From assembly GCF_008039615.1 (NCBI RefSeq), contig NZ_VDUZ01000049.1, positions 1 to 63,770 of the forward strand: 63,770 bases of DNA. Direction: 5' to 3'. Below, in pieces: positions 1 to 9,922 of the stretch (its first letter is position 1; every line of letters begins with the position of its first letter). Source of the DNA: Vineibacter terrae (GTDB lineage Bacteria; Pseudomonadota; Alphaproteobacteria; Reyranellales; Reyranellaceae). The notes below the pieces were generated by a model. The model was not told the DNA's origin. It saw only the letters and a program-made list of their open reading frames with translations, and searched no databases. Position numbers and translations under genes: made by a program.

Positions 1-1
1 C

Positions 2-1786
2 CTCCAGTTCGGCGAAAATCGACCTCGACTCCTCCATGGCGCCAAACTCCTACGCTACTACTCAACCCAACCCAGCCTTAACCCCTATCCCTCAAACGCA
101 AGCTCTTTCTCTAATGCGATTGCCCTGGCGTACCCGACCTTTGCGCTTGCCGCGTCCATCTTCGACGATCCATCGTGGGAGGCGTTCTCACCGCAAGGGC
201 CGCTGCGCCACTGGCGCCTGATCGAGATTGATTCGGTTGAATTCACGGGTACCCTGACGAGCCGGATCAGGATTGCCGAACGTATCCTGCACTTCCTCAA
301 AGGACTCGAATGCCTCGATGAGACGCTCGCGTCATACGTCGCCCCGGTCGCTCCGCCTTTCTTCGAAGCCCCCATCGCCGCGCATCTCCCGGCAGCCGAG
401 CGGCTGCTGGCACTGCTGACATCGCCCTCGCCTCGGATCGTGGAGCTTCGCGGCGGCGACCGCCGCACCAGGGCGTCCCTGGCGGCATGGGCGGCGCGCA
501 GGGCAGGCCTGGGCTTGCTGCAGCTTTGCGCGGAGGATCTGCCGCCTCAGGCGATCGAGGCCGACAGCTTCCGCCGGTTGTGGGATCGAGAAAGCATCCT
601 GCACCCGCTGGCGCTCCTGATCACCTGCCGAAGCCACCGGCTCGACATGCTGCCGGAAGAGGCCCGGAAGGGAGTCAGCGTGCTGCTGGAAAGGACACGG
701 ATGCCGCTGGTGCTCGACGGCGGCGAGGCCGATGGGTCGAGCGCCCATGACCGGGCTGTCATCGAGATCGCGCACGCCCCGAGGCACGAGCAGCGCGCCC
801 TTTGGGAGGCGGTGCTCGGCGGTCGCGCGCAGGTCGATGCGGAACGCCTGACCGCAACGTTTGACCTTGAGCCTGGGGCGATCGTCGAAATCGCGGCGCA
901 GGCCGGCACGGCGAGCGGGACCGTGGAGCCATCGCGCCTGTGGTCGGCTTGCCTGGCGCGGGGCCGTGCTCAGCTCGGTCGGTTGGCGGAACGCCTGACG
1001 CCATCGGTGGCTTGGGACGACCTCGTGCTGCCGGCTGCCGAGAAGGGGCTGCTGCGCCGCATCGCGGCGCAGGTGAGGAACCGGGCGACGGTCTATGACA
1101 CGTGGGGCTTCGGCCGCATGTCGCAGCGGGGTCTGGGGATCAGCGCCCTCTTTCACGGCGAGAGCGGCACGGGCAAGACCCTGGCAGCCGAGGTGCTTGC
1201 CAGCGAGCTTGCCTTCGATCTGTACCGGATCGATCTGTCTCAGGTTGTCAGCAAGTATATCGGCGAGACCGAAAAGAATATTCGTGAGGTCTTCGACGCA
1301 GCCGAGCAGGGCGGCATCGTCCTGTTCTTCGATGAAGCCGACGCCCTCTTCGGCCGGCGGTCCGAGGTGAAGGACAGCCACGATCGCTATGCCAATATCG
1401 AGATCAGCTATCTGCTGCAGCGGATGGAATCCTATCGCGGGCTCTCCATCCTGGCGACCAACCGCAAGAACGCGCTCGATCCGGCCTTCTTGCGGCGGCT
1501 GCGGTTCGTGGTCGACTTTCCGTTTCCCACGCTTGCCGAGGCGCGTGCCCTCTGGATGCAGACGTTTCCCCAGGCGGCGCCGATCGGCACGCTGGATCTG
1601 GACCGGCTGGCGGTGCTTGGCCTGACCGGCGGCAGCATCCGGAACATCGCCATGAATGCGGCCTTCCTCGCGGCCGACGCGGGCACAGCCATCGACATGC
1701 CCGTCATCCTGGCGGCCGCGGCCGACGAGCTGCGTAAGCTCGGTCGTAATCCGGAAGAGGCGTTGACAGCGATCCGTTGCCGATGA
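2..1786 (+). CDS. AAA+ ATPase of eCIS type, 5' end outside window
   Basis: The reading frame is open from base 2, so the start codon lies upstream of the window. A GTG at 440 would make a shorter protein but would discard family-like sequence (for example PLRHWRLIEID at about 200-232). The C-terminal half is a classical AAA+ module: Walker A GESGTGKT near 1159-1182, Walker B VLFFDEADALFG near 1321-1356, then a sensor segment with ATNRKNALDPAFLRR. The long N-terminal region with the AAA domain at the C-terminus matches the ATPases found in extracellular contractile injection system loci (Afp15/Pvc15-like), thought to act in particle assembly or disassembly. The next gene, only 61 bp on, is a DUF4157 protein, also typical of such loci, which supports this assignment. 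The rest of the eCIS locus would lie to the left. Confidence 0.8.
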   Translation, partial: LQFGENRPRLLHGAKLLRYYSTQPSLNPYPSNASSFSNAIALAYPTFALAASIFDDPSWEAFSPQGPLRHWRLIEIDSVEFTGTLTSRIRIAERILHFLKGLECLDETLASYVAPVAPPFFEAPIAAHLPAAERLLALLTSPSPRIVELRGGDRRTRASLAAWAARRAGLGLLQLCAEDLPPQAIEADSFRRLWDRESILHPLALLITCRSHRLDMLPEEARKGVSVLLERTRMPLVLDGGEADGSSAHDRAVIEIAHAPRHEQRALWEAVLGGRAQVDAERLTATFDLEPGAIVEIAAQAGTASGTVEPSRLWSACLARGRAQLGRLAERLTPSVAWDDLVLPAAEKGLLRRIAAQVRNRATVYDTWGFGRMSQRGLGISALFHGESGTGKTLAAEVLASELAFDLYRIDLSQVVSKYIGETEKNIREVFDAAEQGGIVLFFDEADALFGRRSEVKDSHDRYANIEISYLLQRMESYRGLSILATNRKNALDPAFLRRLRFVVDFPFPTLAEARALWMQTFPQAAPIGTLDLDRLAVLGLTGGSIRNIAMNAAFLAADAGTAIDMPVILAAAADELRKLGRNPEEALTAIRCR

Positions 1787-1847
1787 GACGATGCCAATTC
1801 GGCTTCTTGCTCATAGCGTTAACGAGTCCGGATCGGTGGAGATAGCC

Positions 1848-3218
1848 ATGGGATCTCGGATGACGACGCGTGCCCCCGGAAAGCCGGCGGCCACACGAAT
1901 GCCGCCTACCCGTGCGCAGGGCTGCTCATGCAAGCCTCATCGTCCGCATGGCACCTGTCCGTCTTGCCGCGAGCGCCGGGCGCGTCTGTCGCGAAAGGGC
2001 GTCGGCCATGTCGCGCTGGAAGGCTATCGTCGCGAGCAGGTGCTGGCCGTCTTGCGCTCTTCCGGCAAGTCCCTCGACGTGGAAGCGCGCGCCGATCTCG
2101 AGCCGCTGTTCCAACGGGACTTCGGACGCGTTCGCGTCCACGACGATCCGCAAGCGGCAAACACCGCAGCACGGCTGAATGCGTCAGCCTATACGGTCGG
2201 GCGGCATATCGTCTTCGCGCCGGGCCGCTATGCGCCGACGACGCCGGAAGGCCGCAGGCTCCTGGCGCATGAGCTCGCGCATGTCGTTCAGCAGGAGCGG
2301 GTGGCGGATGTCGCGGTCGAGGACCTGACCGTCGGAGCACCGGATGACGCGCTCGAGCGGGAAGCGGATCGCGCCGCTGACCTCGTCCTGGCATCGCGGA
2401 CGATCGGGCACGCCGCTCCTGCCGTGCTCAGCGCGCAGGTCATTCAGCGTGACTCCTGTGGCCCCGATGTCACGGAGCAGATCAAGAATACATGGCAACG
2501 GATCCAGTTCGATTTCCATACGCGATGGGACAAGGATCAAAAGAAGAAGATGTGCGACTATCTGCTGGCGCCCATCGTTCCGAAGGATCCCGACAATCCC
2601 TCCATACGGGCGCAGCAGTGGAACACGGACGCGTTCGACACGCTGCCGCTGTTCCATCTTTCAGCGATCGAGTGGCTGACCGATCGGCGAGTGGTCGCGG
2701 CCGGCTGCGGCGTTCCCACCACGCCCGACAAGACGGACGCGAAGATATACGAGAATCCCAAGTACTGCTCGATGGGGGTGCAGGTCAAAGACCAGTGCTG
2801 GCTGAGCGGCACGGTCAACTACGGCACCTACGGGATCATGTGCAAGCTGTGCAATGACTTTGCGCCGCCACTCTACTGGGGCATCTACTACAAGGCGACG
2901 GCATTGCTCTATGCCTACAAGCAACGGATCGTCGCCCGTGACGCCTCGACGAAGGAAGAGGACATCTCCATCCCCCATTCCTGGTTCAAGGCGACATATG
3001 ACGGCGGGCCGGGCGCGGTGTCGCCGAAGCCCGGCAACAAATCCAGCAACTGCCCTTGCCTATGCCCTCTCACCGGCAGCATCGTGCAGTGGGACTATGT
3101 CTGGGAGCCCACGAAGAGGCGAGATGATGCCACCCCGCCGGGCGTGCCCGATCTCTCGGCGTCGGGCAACATGCCGGCTCCCGTGCCTCCTAGTGCATCC
3201 GCGGGGCGGCGGCGATAG
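1848..3218 (+). CDS. DUF4157 (eCIS core) protein with unknown C-terminal domain
   Basis: A DUF4157 domain occupies about residues 85-180 of the 456-residue product. It contains FGRVRVHDD, a metalloprotease-like HELAHVVQQ (zinc motif HExxH at about 141-145) and LEREADRAAD (about 169-178), the usual third-ligand region. DUF4157 proteins are commonly encoded in eCIS loci, often as putative effectors or processing factors. The remaining roughly 260 residues (about 200-456) are cysteine-rich and I do not recognise them; they could be a cargo or toxin domain. The N-terminus also has a CxC...CxxC cluster (GCSCKPHRPHGTCPSC). The ATG at 1848 is chosen because GGTGGAG precedes it with good spacing; an in-frame ATG at 1791, just after the upstream stop, would add 19 residues. 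No signal peptide is seen. Confidence 0.75.
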   Translation: MGSRMTTRAPGKPAATRMPPTRAQGCSCKPHRPHGTCPSCRERRARLSRKGVGHVALEGYRREQVLAVLRSSGKSLDVEARADLEPLFQRDFGRVRVHDDPQAANTAARLNASAYTVGRHIVFAPGRYAPTTPEGRRLLAHELAHVVQQERVADVAVEDLTVGAPDDALEREADRAADLVLASRTIGHAAPAVLSAQVIQRDSCGPDVTEQIKNTWQRIQFDFHTRWDKDQKKKMCDYLLAPIVPKDPDNPSIRAQQWNTDAFDTLPLFHLSAIEWLTDRRVVAAGCGVPTTPDKTDAKIYENPKYCSMGVQVKDQCWLSGTVNYGTYGIMCKLCNDFAPPLYWGIYYKATALLYAYKQRIVARDASTKEEDISIPHSWFKATYDGGPGAVSPKPGNKSSNCPCLCPLTGSIVQWDYVWEPTKRRDDATPPGVPDLSASGNMPAPVPPSASAGRRR

Positions 3219-3252
3219 ACTGGCACCTGGATCGCTGGTTGCTGACCCACCC

Positions 3253-3369
3253 GTCATCCCAAGCGCCCCTTCGACAGGCTCAGGAGAGGGATCTCCTGCG
3301 AGCGACGCACGGTGCGCCATTCACGGGAGATCCCTCTCCTGAGCCTGTCGAAGGGGCGCTTGGGATGAC
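3253..3369. repeat. Long perfect inverted repeat (44-bp arms)
   Basis: The arms 3253-3296 and 3326-3369 are reverse complements of each other around a 29-bp centre that contains CGCACGGTGCG. The element lies in the gap between convergent genes. The core TTCGACAGGCTCA recurs in the inverted repeat at 12824-12906, and the inner GGGATCTCCTGCG...GGGAGATCCC part recurs at 8074-8164, so this is a member of a dispersed palindromic repeat family. It could terminate transcription from both sides, but it has no uridine run. Confidence 0.9.
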
Positions 3370-3379
3370 AATCGCGACT

Positions 3380-6300
3380 CTACTCCGCCGCCTGCTTCAG
3401 CGGCTCGGGGTTGCGGAACGTCGTCAGCAGGGCCTGCCACTTGGTGCGCACCTTCTTGAGGTTGGCCTCCTTGACGTGTCCGAAGCCGCGGATCTCCTCG
3501 GGCAGGCTGGCGAGCTGCACCGCGACGCCGTGATTCGACGGCGCAAGCTTGCCGAGGATTTCCTCGATCAGCGCCTCGTAGTCGCTGATGAGCTTTCGCT
3601 CCGTGCGTCGCTCCTCGGTGCGGCCGAAGGGGTCCAGCCGCGTGCCGCGCAGGCCCTTGAAGCGCTTCAGCACCGAGAACGCCGTCATCATGATCGGCCC
3701 GAAGGCACGCTTCTGCAGATGGCCGGTACGCGGGTCGCGATCGGCGATCAGCGGCGGCGCAAGATGGAACTTCAGCTTGTAGTCGCCCTCGAACTGGCTG
3801 CGCACCTGTCGCAGGAAGGCGCCATCGGTGTAGAGGCGCGCGACCTCGTACTCGTCCTTGTAGGCCAGCAGCTTGGCATGGCCGCGCGCCACGGCTTCGG
3901 CGAGACCGGAAGCGCCCGAGGCGCGTGCTGCCTCGGCTGCCTTCACCTTGTCGACCAGCGCCTGATAGCGCGCCGCATAGGCGGCGTTCTGGTAGGCGGC
4001 GAGATGCTTCACCCGCACCGCCACGATCTCCTCCAGCGTGCGCGATAGCGGCGTCGTTGTCGCAGCCGCTGCCGCCGGCCGGGCATGCCGTTCGACGGCG
4101 GCCAGGTCGTGCGCGGCGCGGCGGCCCCAGAGGAAGGCCTGCTTGTTCATCTCCACGGCGGCGCCGTTGAGCTCGATGGCGCGTTCCAGCGCCGCTGCCG
4201 ACACCGGCAGGTAGCCCTTCTGGTACGCGAAGCCCATCATGAAAAGATTGGTGGCGATCGAGTCGCCCAGCAGCGCGGTGGCCAGCTCCTGGGCGTCAAG
4301 AAAGTCGCAGGCCTCGGCGCCGGCCGCCGCCTCGATCGACAGCCGCAGCACCTGGCCGGGGAACTTCATGTCCGGGTGGCGCGTGAAGTCGCCGGTGATG
4401 GTGGCATGAGAATTGACCACCACGCGCGTCGTGCCCGGCTCGACCTTGCCCAGCGCGTCGGGATAGCCGGCGACGGCGATGTCGCAGGCCAGCATCAGGT
4501 TGGCGCCGCCGGCGCCCAGCCGCACCGCCTGGATCGCTTCCGGGCTGCGCGCGATGCGCACGTGGCTCATCACCGCGCCGCCCTTCTGCGCCATGCCCAT
4601 CATGTCGAGGATCGAGGCGCCGTAGCCTTCGAGGTGGGCCGCCGTGCCCAGCAGCGCGCCGATGGTGACGACACCGGTGCCGCCGATGCCGGTGATGAGG
4701 ATGCCGTAGGGCGCCGTTTCGACTGAAGGCAGAACGGGCTCGGGCAGTGCCGGCCAATCCGCGGCGGCCGCCCCGCGGCCGCTCGCGCCCTTGCGCAGCT
4801 GGCCGCCCTCGACCGTCACGAAGCTGGGACAGAAGCCCTCGAGGCACGAATAGTCCTTGTTGCAGGACGACTGATCGATGGCGCGCTTGCGGCCGAACTC
4901 GGTCTCGATCGGCACCACCGACAGGCAGTTCGACTTCGCCGAGCAGTCGCCGCAGCCCTCGCAGACGGCCTGGTTGATGACGACGCGCCGGGCCGGGTCG
5001 GGGAACTGCCCGCGCTTGCGGCGCCGGCGCTTCTCGGCGGCGCAGGTCTGGTCGTAGATCAGGACCGACACGCCCTTGTGCTCGCGCAGCTCGCGCTGGA
5101 CCTCGTCGAGCTCGCGGCGGTGATGGAACGTGACGTTGGGCGCCCAGCCGAGGCCGGGCGGGTACTTGTCGGGATCGTCGGTGACCAGCGCGATGCGCTG
5201 CACGCCCTCGGCATGCACCTGGCGGCTGATCTTCCACGGTGTGACGTCGCCGTCATGCCGCTGGCCGCCGGTCATGGCGACGGCATCATTGTAGAGGATC
5301 TTGTAGGTGATGTTGGTGTTGGCCGCGACGGCCTGGCGCAGCGCCAGGTAGCCGGAATGGAAATAGGTGCCGTCGCCCAGGTTCTGGAACACATGCGGCG
5401 TGTCGGTGAAATGCGACAAGCCCACCCAGGACGCGCCTTCGCCGCCCATCTGCGTGTAGGTGAGGGCGTCGCGGTCCATCCACAGCGCCATGAAGTGGCA
5501 GCCGATGCCCGCCATGGATTGCGAACCCTCGGGCACCCGCGTCGACGTGTTGTGCGGGCAGCCGGAGCAGAAATAGGCCGGCCGCGCGAGGCTGGGCGCG
5601 TTGCGGCTCTGGGCCGCGCCCTGGCGGCGCGCCAGCAGCTCCAGCTTGCGGGTCACTGGCAGCGGCAGATGCGCCGCGCCCAGCCGGTCAGCGATGATCT
5701 GGGCCAGCCGGGCCGGCTGCAGCTCGGCGGTGACGGGCAGCAGCGGCGCGCCTTTCTCGTCGGTCTTGCCCACGACCTGCGGGCGCCGGTCGGCCGGCAG
5801 GTTGAACAGCAGATCCTTGATCTGCGGCTCCATCACCGGCCGCTTCTCCTCGATGACCAGGATCTCCTGCAGCCCGTCGGCGAACCGGCGCAGGCCCTGC
5901 GGCTCGATCGGCCAGGTGAGGCCGACCTTGTACAGCGCCAGCCCCAGGCGCTGCGCCTCGGCGTCATCGATGCCCAGCTCGTCAAGCGCCTGGCGCACGT
6001 CGAGATAGGCCTTGCCGGCGGTGACGATGCCCAGCCGCGCGCCGCGGCCGCCCAGCATGACCCGGTCGAGCCCGTTGGCGCGCCAGTAGGCCTGCGCCGC
6101 CGGCACCTTGAAATGGTGCAGGCGCCGCTCCTGCTCCTGGAAATTGATATCGAGCCCGCGCAGGTTCACGCCGTCGGGTGGCAGGTCGATATCGCCCGGC
6201 AGGACAATGGAGAGCCGCTCCGGGTCGACAGCGACGATGGTCGAGGAGTCGGCGAGCTCGGCCACGATCTTGAAGCCGATCCAGCAGCCGCTGAACCGCG

Positions 6301-6880
6301 ACATCGCAAACGCATGCAGCCCCAGGTCGAGGACGTCCTGGGCGGTGGCCGGGTTCACCACCGGCATCATCGCGTCGATGAACGCCAGCTCGCTCTGGTG
6401 CGCGACGGTCGACGATTTGGCCATGTGGTCGTCGCCGGCCAGCGCCAGGATGCCGCCGTGCCTGGCGGTGCCGTTGACGTTGGCATGCTTGAAGACATCG
6501 CCGCTGCGGTCGACGCCAGGCCCCTTGCCGTACCACATGCCGAACACGCCATCGTAGCGCGCGCCGGGCAGCAGGTGCAGCTGCTGTGTCCCCCACAGGG
6601 CTGTCGCCGCCAGATCCTCGTTCACGCCCGGCTGGAAGACGACATGGTTCTTTGCGAGGAAGGACTTCGCCTGCCACAGCGCCTGGTCGAAGCCGCCGAG
6701 CGGCGAGCCGCGGTAGCCGGAGATGTAGCCGCCCGTGTTGAGCCCGGCGGCGACGTCGCGCTGCCGTTGCATCATCGGCAGGCGCACCAGGGCCTGCACG
6801 CCGGTCAGGAAGACGCGGCCGGACTCGAGGGCGTATTTGTCGTCGAGGCTAACGGCAGCGATGGGACGAGTGACGGCCAC
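3380..6880 (-). CDS. Indolepyruvate ferredoxin oxidoreductase, fused subunits
   Basis: This 1166-residue protein carries the alpha (IorA-like) and beta/gamma (IorB-like) parts in one chain, as is usual for the aerobic proteobacterial form. It should oxidatively decarboxylate arylpyruvates such as indolepyruvate to acyl-CoA with thiamine diphosphate and iron-sulfur clusters. The N-terminal half has GYRGSPLGGFD and GMWYGKGPGVDRS; the TPP-binding half has CSGCPHNTSTRVPEGS and the GGEGASWVG region. A ferredoxin-like cysteine cluster (CEGCGDCSAKSNC plus SCNKDYSCLEGFCPS) lies at about residues 640-690, followed by the gamma-type domain beginning ITGIGGTGVVTIGALLG. It stands alone on the minus strand, divergent from the epimerase gene; the 204-bp gap at 6881-7084 should hold both promoters. 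Confidence 0.93.
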   Translation of the reverse strand: MAVTRPIAAVSLDDKYALESGRVFLTGVQALVRLPMMQRQRDVAAGLNTGGYISGYRGSPLGGFDQALWQAKSFLAKNHVVFQPGVNEDLAATALWGTQQLHLLPGARYDGVFGMWYGKGPGVDRSGDVFKHANVNGTARHGGILALAGDDHMAKSSTVAHQSELAFIDAMMPVVNPATAQDVLDLGLHAFAMSRFSGCWIGFKIVAELADSSTIVAVDPERLSIVLPGDIDLPPDGVNLRGLDINFQEQERRLHHFKVPAAQAYWRANGLDRVMLGGRGARLGIVTAGKAYLDVRQALDELGIDDAEAQRLGLALYKVGLTWPIEPQGLRRFADGLQEILVIEEKRPVMEPQIKDLLFNLPADRRPQVVGKTDEKGAPLLPVTAELQPARLAQIIADRLGAAHLPLPVTRKLELLARRQGAAQSRNAPSLARPAYFCSGCPHNTSTRVPEGSQSMAGIGCHFMALWMDRDALTYTQMGGEGASWVGLSHFTDTPHVFQNLGDGTYFHSGYLALRQAVAANTNITYKILYNDAVAMTGGQRHDGDVTPWKISRQVHAEGVQRIALVTDDPDKYPPGLGWAPNVTFHHRRELDEVQRELREHKGVSVLIYDQTCAAEKRRRRKRGQFPDPARRVVINQAVCEGCGDCSAKSNCLSVVPIETEFGRKRAIDQSSCNKDYSCLEGFCPSFVTVEGGQLRKGASGRGAAAADWPALPEPVLPSVETAPYGILITGIGGTGVVTIGALLGTAAHLEGYGASILDMMGMAQKGGAVMSHVRIARSPEAIQAVRLGAGGANLMLACDIAVAGYPDALGKVEPGTTRVVVNSHATITGDFTRHPDMKFPGQVLRLSIEAAAGAEACDFLDAQELATALLGDSIATNLFMMGFAYQKGYLPVSAAALERAIELNGAAVEMNKQAFLWGRRAAHDLAAVERHARPAAAAATTTPLSRTLEEIVAVRVKHLAAYQNAAYAARYQALVDKVKAAEAARASGASGLAEAVARGHAKLLAYKDEYEVARLYTDGAFLRQVRSQFEGDYKLKFHLAPPLIADRDPRTGHLQKRAFGPIMMTAFSVLKRFKGLRGTRLDPFGRTEERRTERKLISDYEALIEEILGKLAPSNHGVAVQLASLPEEIRGFGHVKEANLKKVRTKWQALLTTFRNPEPLKQAAE

Positions 6881-7084
6881 GGCCGAGCTCCCACGCGAGG
6901 TTTAGGTCAGCACTGCTAACGCTTTCGCACCGATGATGCAATCCGAGGTGCATTGCGGCATGCAACAACGACGCGACATGTCGCCAACCCCCGAATGCTT
7001 GGCGCAGCATTGCCGCAACCTGGCAAAACACGCAAAGAAATTAGTGGCCTTCGCAAACGCGAAGCGGGCAGAGTGCGCGCCGCC

Positions 7085-8053
7085 ATGACCATCCTCGTGA
7101 CCGGCGCCGCCGGCTTCATTGGCTATCACGTCTGCCGGGCGCTGCTGGCGCGCGGCGATGCCGTGCTCGGCCTCGACAACCTCAATGCCTACTACGACCC
7201 GGCCTTGAAGCGGGCGCGCCTGGACAGGCTGCATCTCGACGGCGGGTTCATTTTCATGGAAGCCAATGTCGCCGACCGCGATCGCATGCGGACGGTAGCC
7301 GAGCGGCATCCCGGCATCACGGGCGTGATCCATCTCGCCGCCCAGGCGGGGGTGCGCTACTCGCTGGTCGACCCCTATGCCTATGTCGAAGCCAACGTGA
7401 TGGGCCATCTGGTGATGCTGGAGATGGCCCGCCACATGCCGGGACTGAAGCACCTGGTCTATGCCTCGTCCTCGTCCGTCTACGGTGGCAACACCAAGGT
7501 GCCGTTCGCCGTAGGCGATCCGGTCGAGCAGCCGCGCTCGCTCTATGCCGCCACCAAGCGCGCCGACGAGCTGATGGCGGAAACCTATGCCCATCTCTTC
7601 GGGCTGCGGCTGTCCGGCCTGCGGTTCTTCACGGTCTATGGGCCGTGGGGGCGGCCCGACATGGCGCCCTACATCTTCTGCCGCTCGATCTTCGCCGGCG
7701 AGACGCTGCCGATCTACAACCTCGGCTTCGCCAGGCGCGACTTCAGCTACATCGACGATATCGTGCGCGGCGTGCTGGCTTGCCACGACCGGCCCGCGGC
7801 GCAGCCTGGCCATCGCGTGTACAACCTCGGCGGCCACCGCAGCGAGGAGCTCATGCGCTTCGTGGCGCTGCTGGAGGGCGCGATCGGCCGCAAGGCGCGC
7901 ATTGCGCTGATGCCGGCGCAGCCCGGCGACATGACGGAGACCTATGCGGATATCGACCTCACGACCCGCGAGCTCGGCTGGACGCCGCTCACGACCATCG
8001 ACGAGGGCGTGCCGCGGTTTGTGCGCTGGTTTCGGCAGTACCATGGCCTGTAG
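7085..8053 (+). CDS. UDP-glucuronate 4-epimerase-like SDR
   Basis: This 322-residue extended short-chain dehydrogenase has the NAD-binding GAAGFIG motif (residues 7-13) and the catalytic Ser-Tyr-Lys set (SSSSVYGG and YAATK). It also carries features of UDP-glucuronate 4-epimerases (CapI/LspL type): LDNLNAYYDP near the N-terminus, FFTVYGPWGRPDMA, and IYNLGFARRDFSYIDD. It would supply UDP-galacturonate for surface polysaccharides. The ATG at 7085 is preferred over an upstream ATG at 6953 because the Rossmann fold begins directly after it and the longer form adds 44 residues with no family similarity. No polysaccharide genes are adjacent. Confidence 0.87.
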   Translation: MTILVTGAAGFIGYHVCRALLARGDAVLGLDNLNAYYDPALKRARLDRLHLDGGFIFMEANVADRDRMRTVAERHPGITGVIHLAAQAGVRYSLVDPYAYVEANVMGHLVMLEMARHMPGLKHLVYASSSSVYGGNTKVPFAVGDPVEQPRSLYAATKRADELMAETYAHLFGLRLSGLRFFTVYGPWGRPDMAPYIFCRSIFAGETLPIYNLGFARRDFSYIDDIVRGVLACHDRPAAQPGHRVYNLGGHRSEELMRFVALLEGAIGRKARIALMPAQPGDMTETYADIDLTTRELGWTPLTTIDEGVPRFVRWFRQYHGL

Positions 8054-8073
8054 GATCATGGCGCAGGTCCTCG

Positions 8074-8203
8074 CTGTCATCCCGAGCGCCAGCGAGGGAT
8101 CTCCTGCGGCACGGCGCACGGTGCGCAATTCGCGGGAGATCCCTCGCTACGCTCGGGATGACAGTAGGGGCATATGCGAATGCTCTACCGCGAGCGGGGA
8201 GAG
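8074..8203. repeat. Palindromic intergenic repeat with trailing CATATGCGAATG unit
   Basis: Bases 8074-8164 start CTGTCATCCCGAGCG and end in CGCTCGGGATGACAG, forming a long imperfect inverted repeat. The internal GGATCTCCTGCG...GGGAGATCC unit is shared with the element at 3253-3369. Immediately after comes CATATGCGAATGC followed by a GCGAGCGGGGAGAGG-like stretch; similar text follows the repeat at 10671-10817 and related CATATGCG sequence sits at 36813-36882. It lies between the epimerase and VOC genes and has no open reading frame of note. Confidence 0.85.
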
Positions 8204-8264
8204 GACACTGCACCGGTGTGTCCACATGCGATCACCGTGATGGCGCAGGGATGGAGATGGTGTC

Positions 8265-9134
8265 ATGGCCCGCAGGCTCGACCATATCGTTCTGTGCGCC
8301 CCGGACCTGGAGGCGATGCGCCAGGCCTATGGCCGGCTGGGCTTCACCCTGACGCCGCGCGCGGTTCATCCCTTCGGCACCCGCAATCACCTGGCCCAGC
8401 TGCAGGACAACTTCATCGAGCTGCTGTCGATCGATGACCCGGCGCAGATACCACCGGACGCACCCGGGCGTTTCAACTTCGGCGGCCGGGCGCGCGACTA
8501 TATCGCCGGCCGGCGGCAAGGCCTGATGATGACGGTGCTGGCCAGCCGCGACGCCGATGCCGACATCGCGGAGTTCCGCGCCAAGGCCCTGGACACGTAC
8601 GAGCGCCTGGATTTCGGGCGCGACGCCCGGCTGCCGGACGGGCAGACCGTGCGGGTCGGCTTTTCGCTGGCCTTCGTCACACGGCCCGACATGCCGGAGG
8701 CCACGTTCTTTTGCTGCCAGCAGCGCCATCCGCCCGAGCTCTTCTGGAAACCGGACTACCAGCGTCACGCCAACACCGCCCGTCGGCTGGCCGAGGTCGT
8801 GATGGTCGCGCCCGATCCGCAGCTCGCCGCCGCCCATGTCGGGCGCGTGCTGGACGCGCCAGCGACCGCGATCGACGGCGGCTTCGCGGTGGGTGCGGCC
8901 GGCGACCGCGTCACGGTGCTGACGCCGGCGGCGCTGGCGGCGCGCTACCCGGAGCTGAGTGCCGTCGATGCCGCGGCACCGCGGTTCGTAGCCTACGCCG
9001 TGATCGTGGACGACCTCGCCGCGGCACGCCGCGTGCTTGATGATGGGGCAATACCCTGCCGGCCGGCGGCAGGCAGCATCGTGCTGCCGCCGGCGCAGGC
9101 ATTCGGTGTCGCGATCGAGCTGCGTGCTGCCTGA
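8265..9134 (+). CDS. VOC/glyoxalase-like domain protein
   Basis: The 289-residue product starts RLDHIVLCAPDLEAM, the usual entry strand of a vicinal oxygen chelate fold, and continues with GFTLTPRAVHPFGTRNHL and NFIELLSI. A second, weaker VOC-like half begins about residue 185. This is the arrangement of the glyoxalase-like domain proteins often annotated from soil bacteria; substrate and metal are unknown. It is the first gene of the plus-strand cluster, 8 bp ahead of the first ABC ATPase, so it is probably co-transcribed with the transporter/urease genes. The ATG at 8265 is preceded by GGAGATGGTGTC. Confidence 0.75.
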   Translation: MARRLDHIVLCAPDLEAMRQAYGRLGFTLTPRAVHPFGTRNHLAQLQDNFIELLSIDDPAQIPPDAPGRFNFGGRARDYIAGRRQGLMMTVLASRDADADIAEFRAKALDTYERLDFGRDARLPDGQTVRVGFSLAFVTRPDMPEATFFCCQQRHPPELFWKPDYQRHANTARRLAEVVMVAPDPQLAAAHVGRVLDAPATAIDGGFAVGAAGDRVTVLTPAALAARYPELSAVDAAAPRFVAYAVIVDDLAAARRVLDDGAIPCRPAAGSIVLPPAQAFGVAIELRAA

Positions 9135-9142
9135 GGAGGCCG

Positions 9143-9918
<776 letters not shown>

Positions 9919-9922
<4 letters not shown>

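Noticed and set aside
440-1786. AAA+ ATPase starting at GTG 440
   Set aside because: The same frame is open from base 2 and encodes family-like sequence before 440, so the start lies outside the window.
5078-6919. 613-codon open frame opposite the indolepyruvate oxidoreductase
   Set aside because: Shadow of a strongly conserved gene on the other strand.
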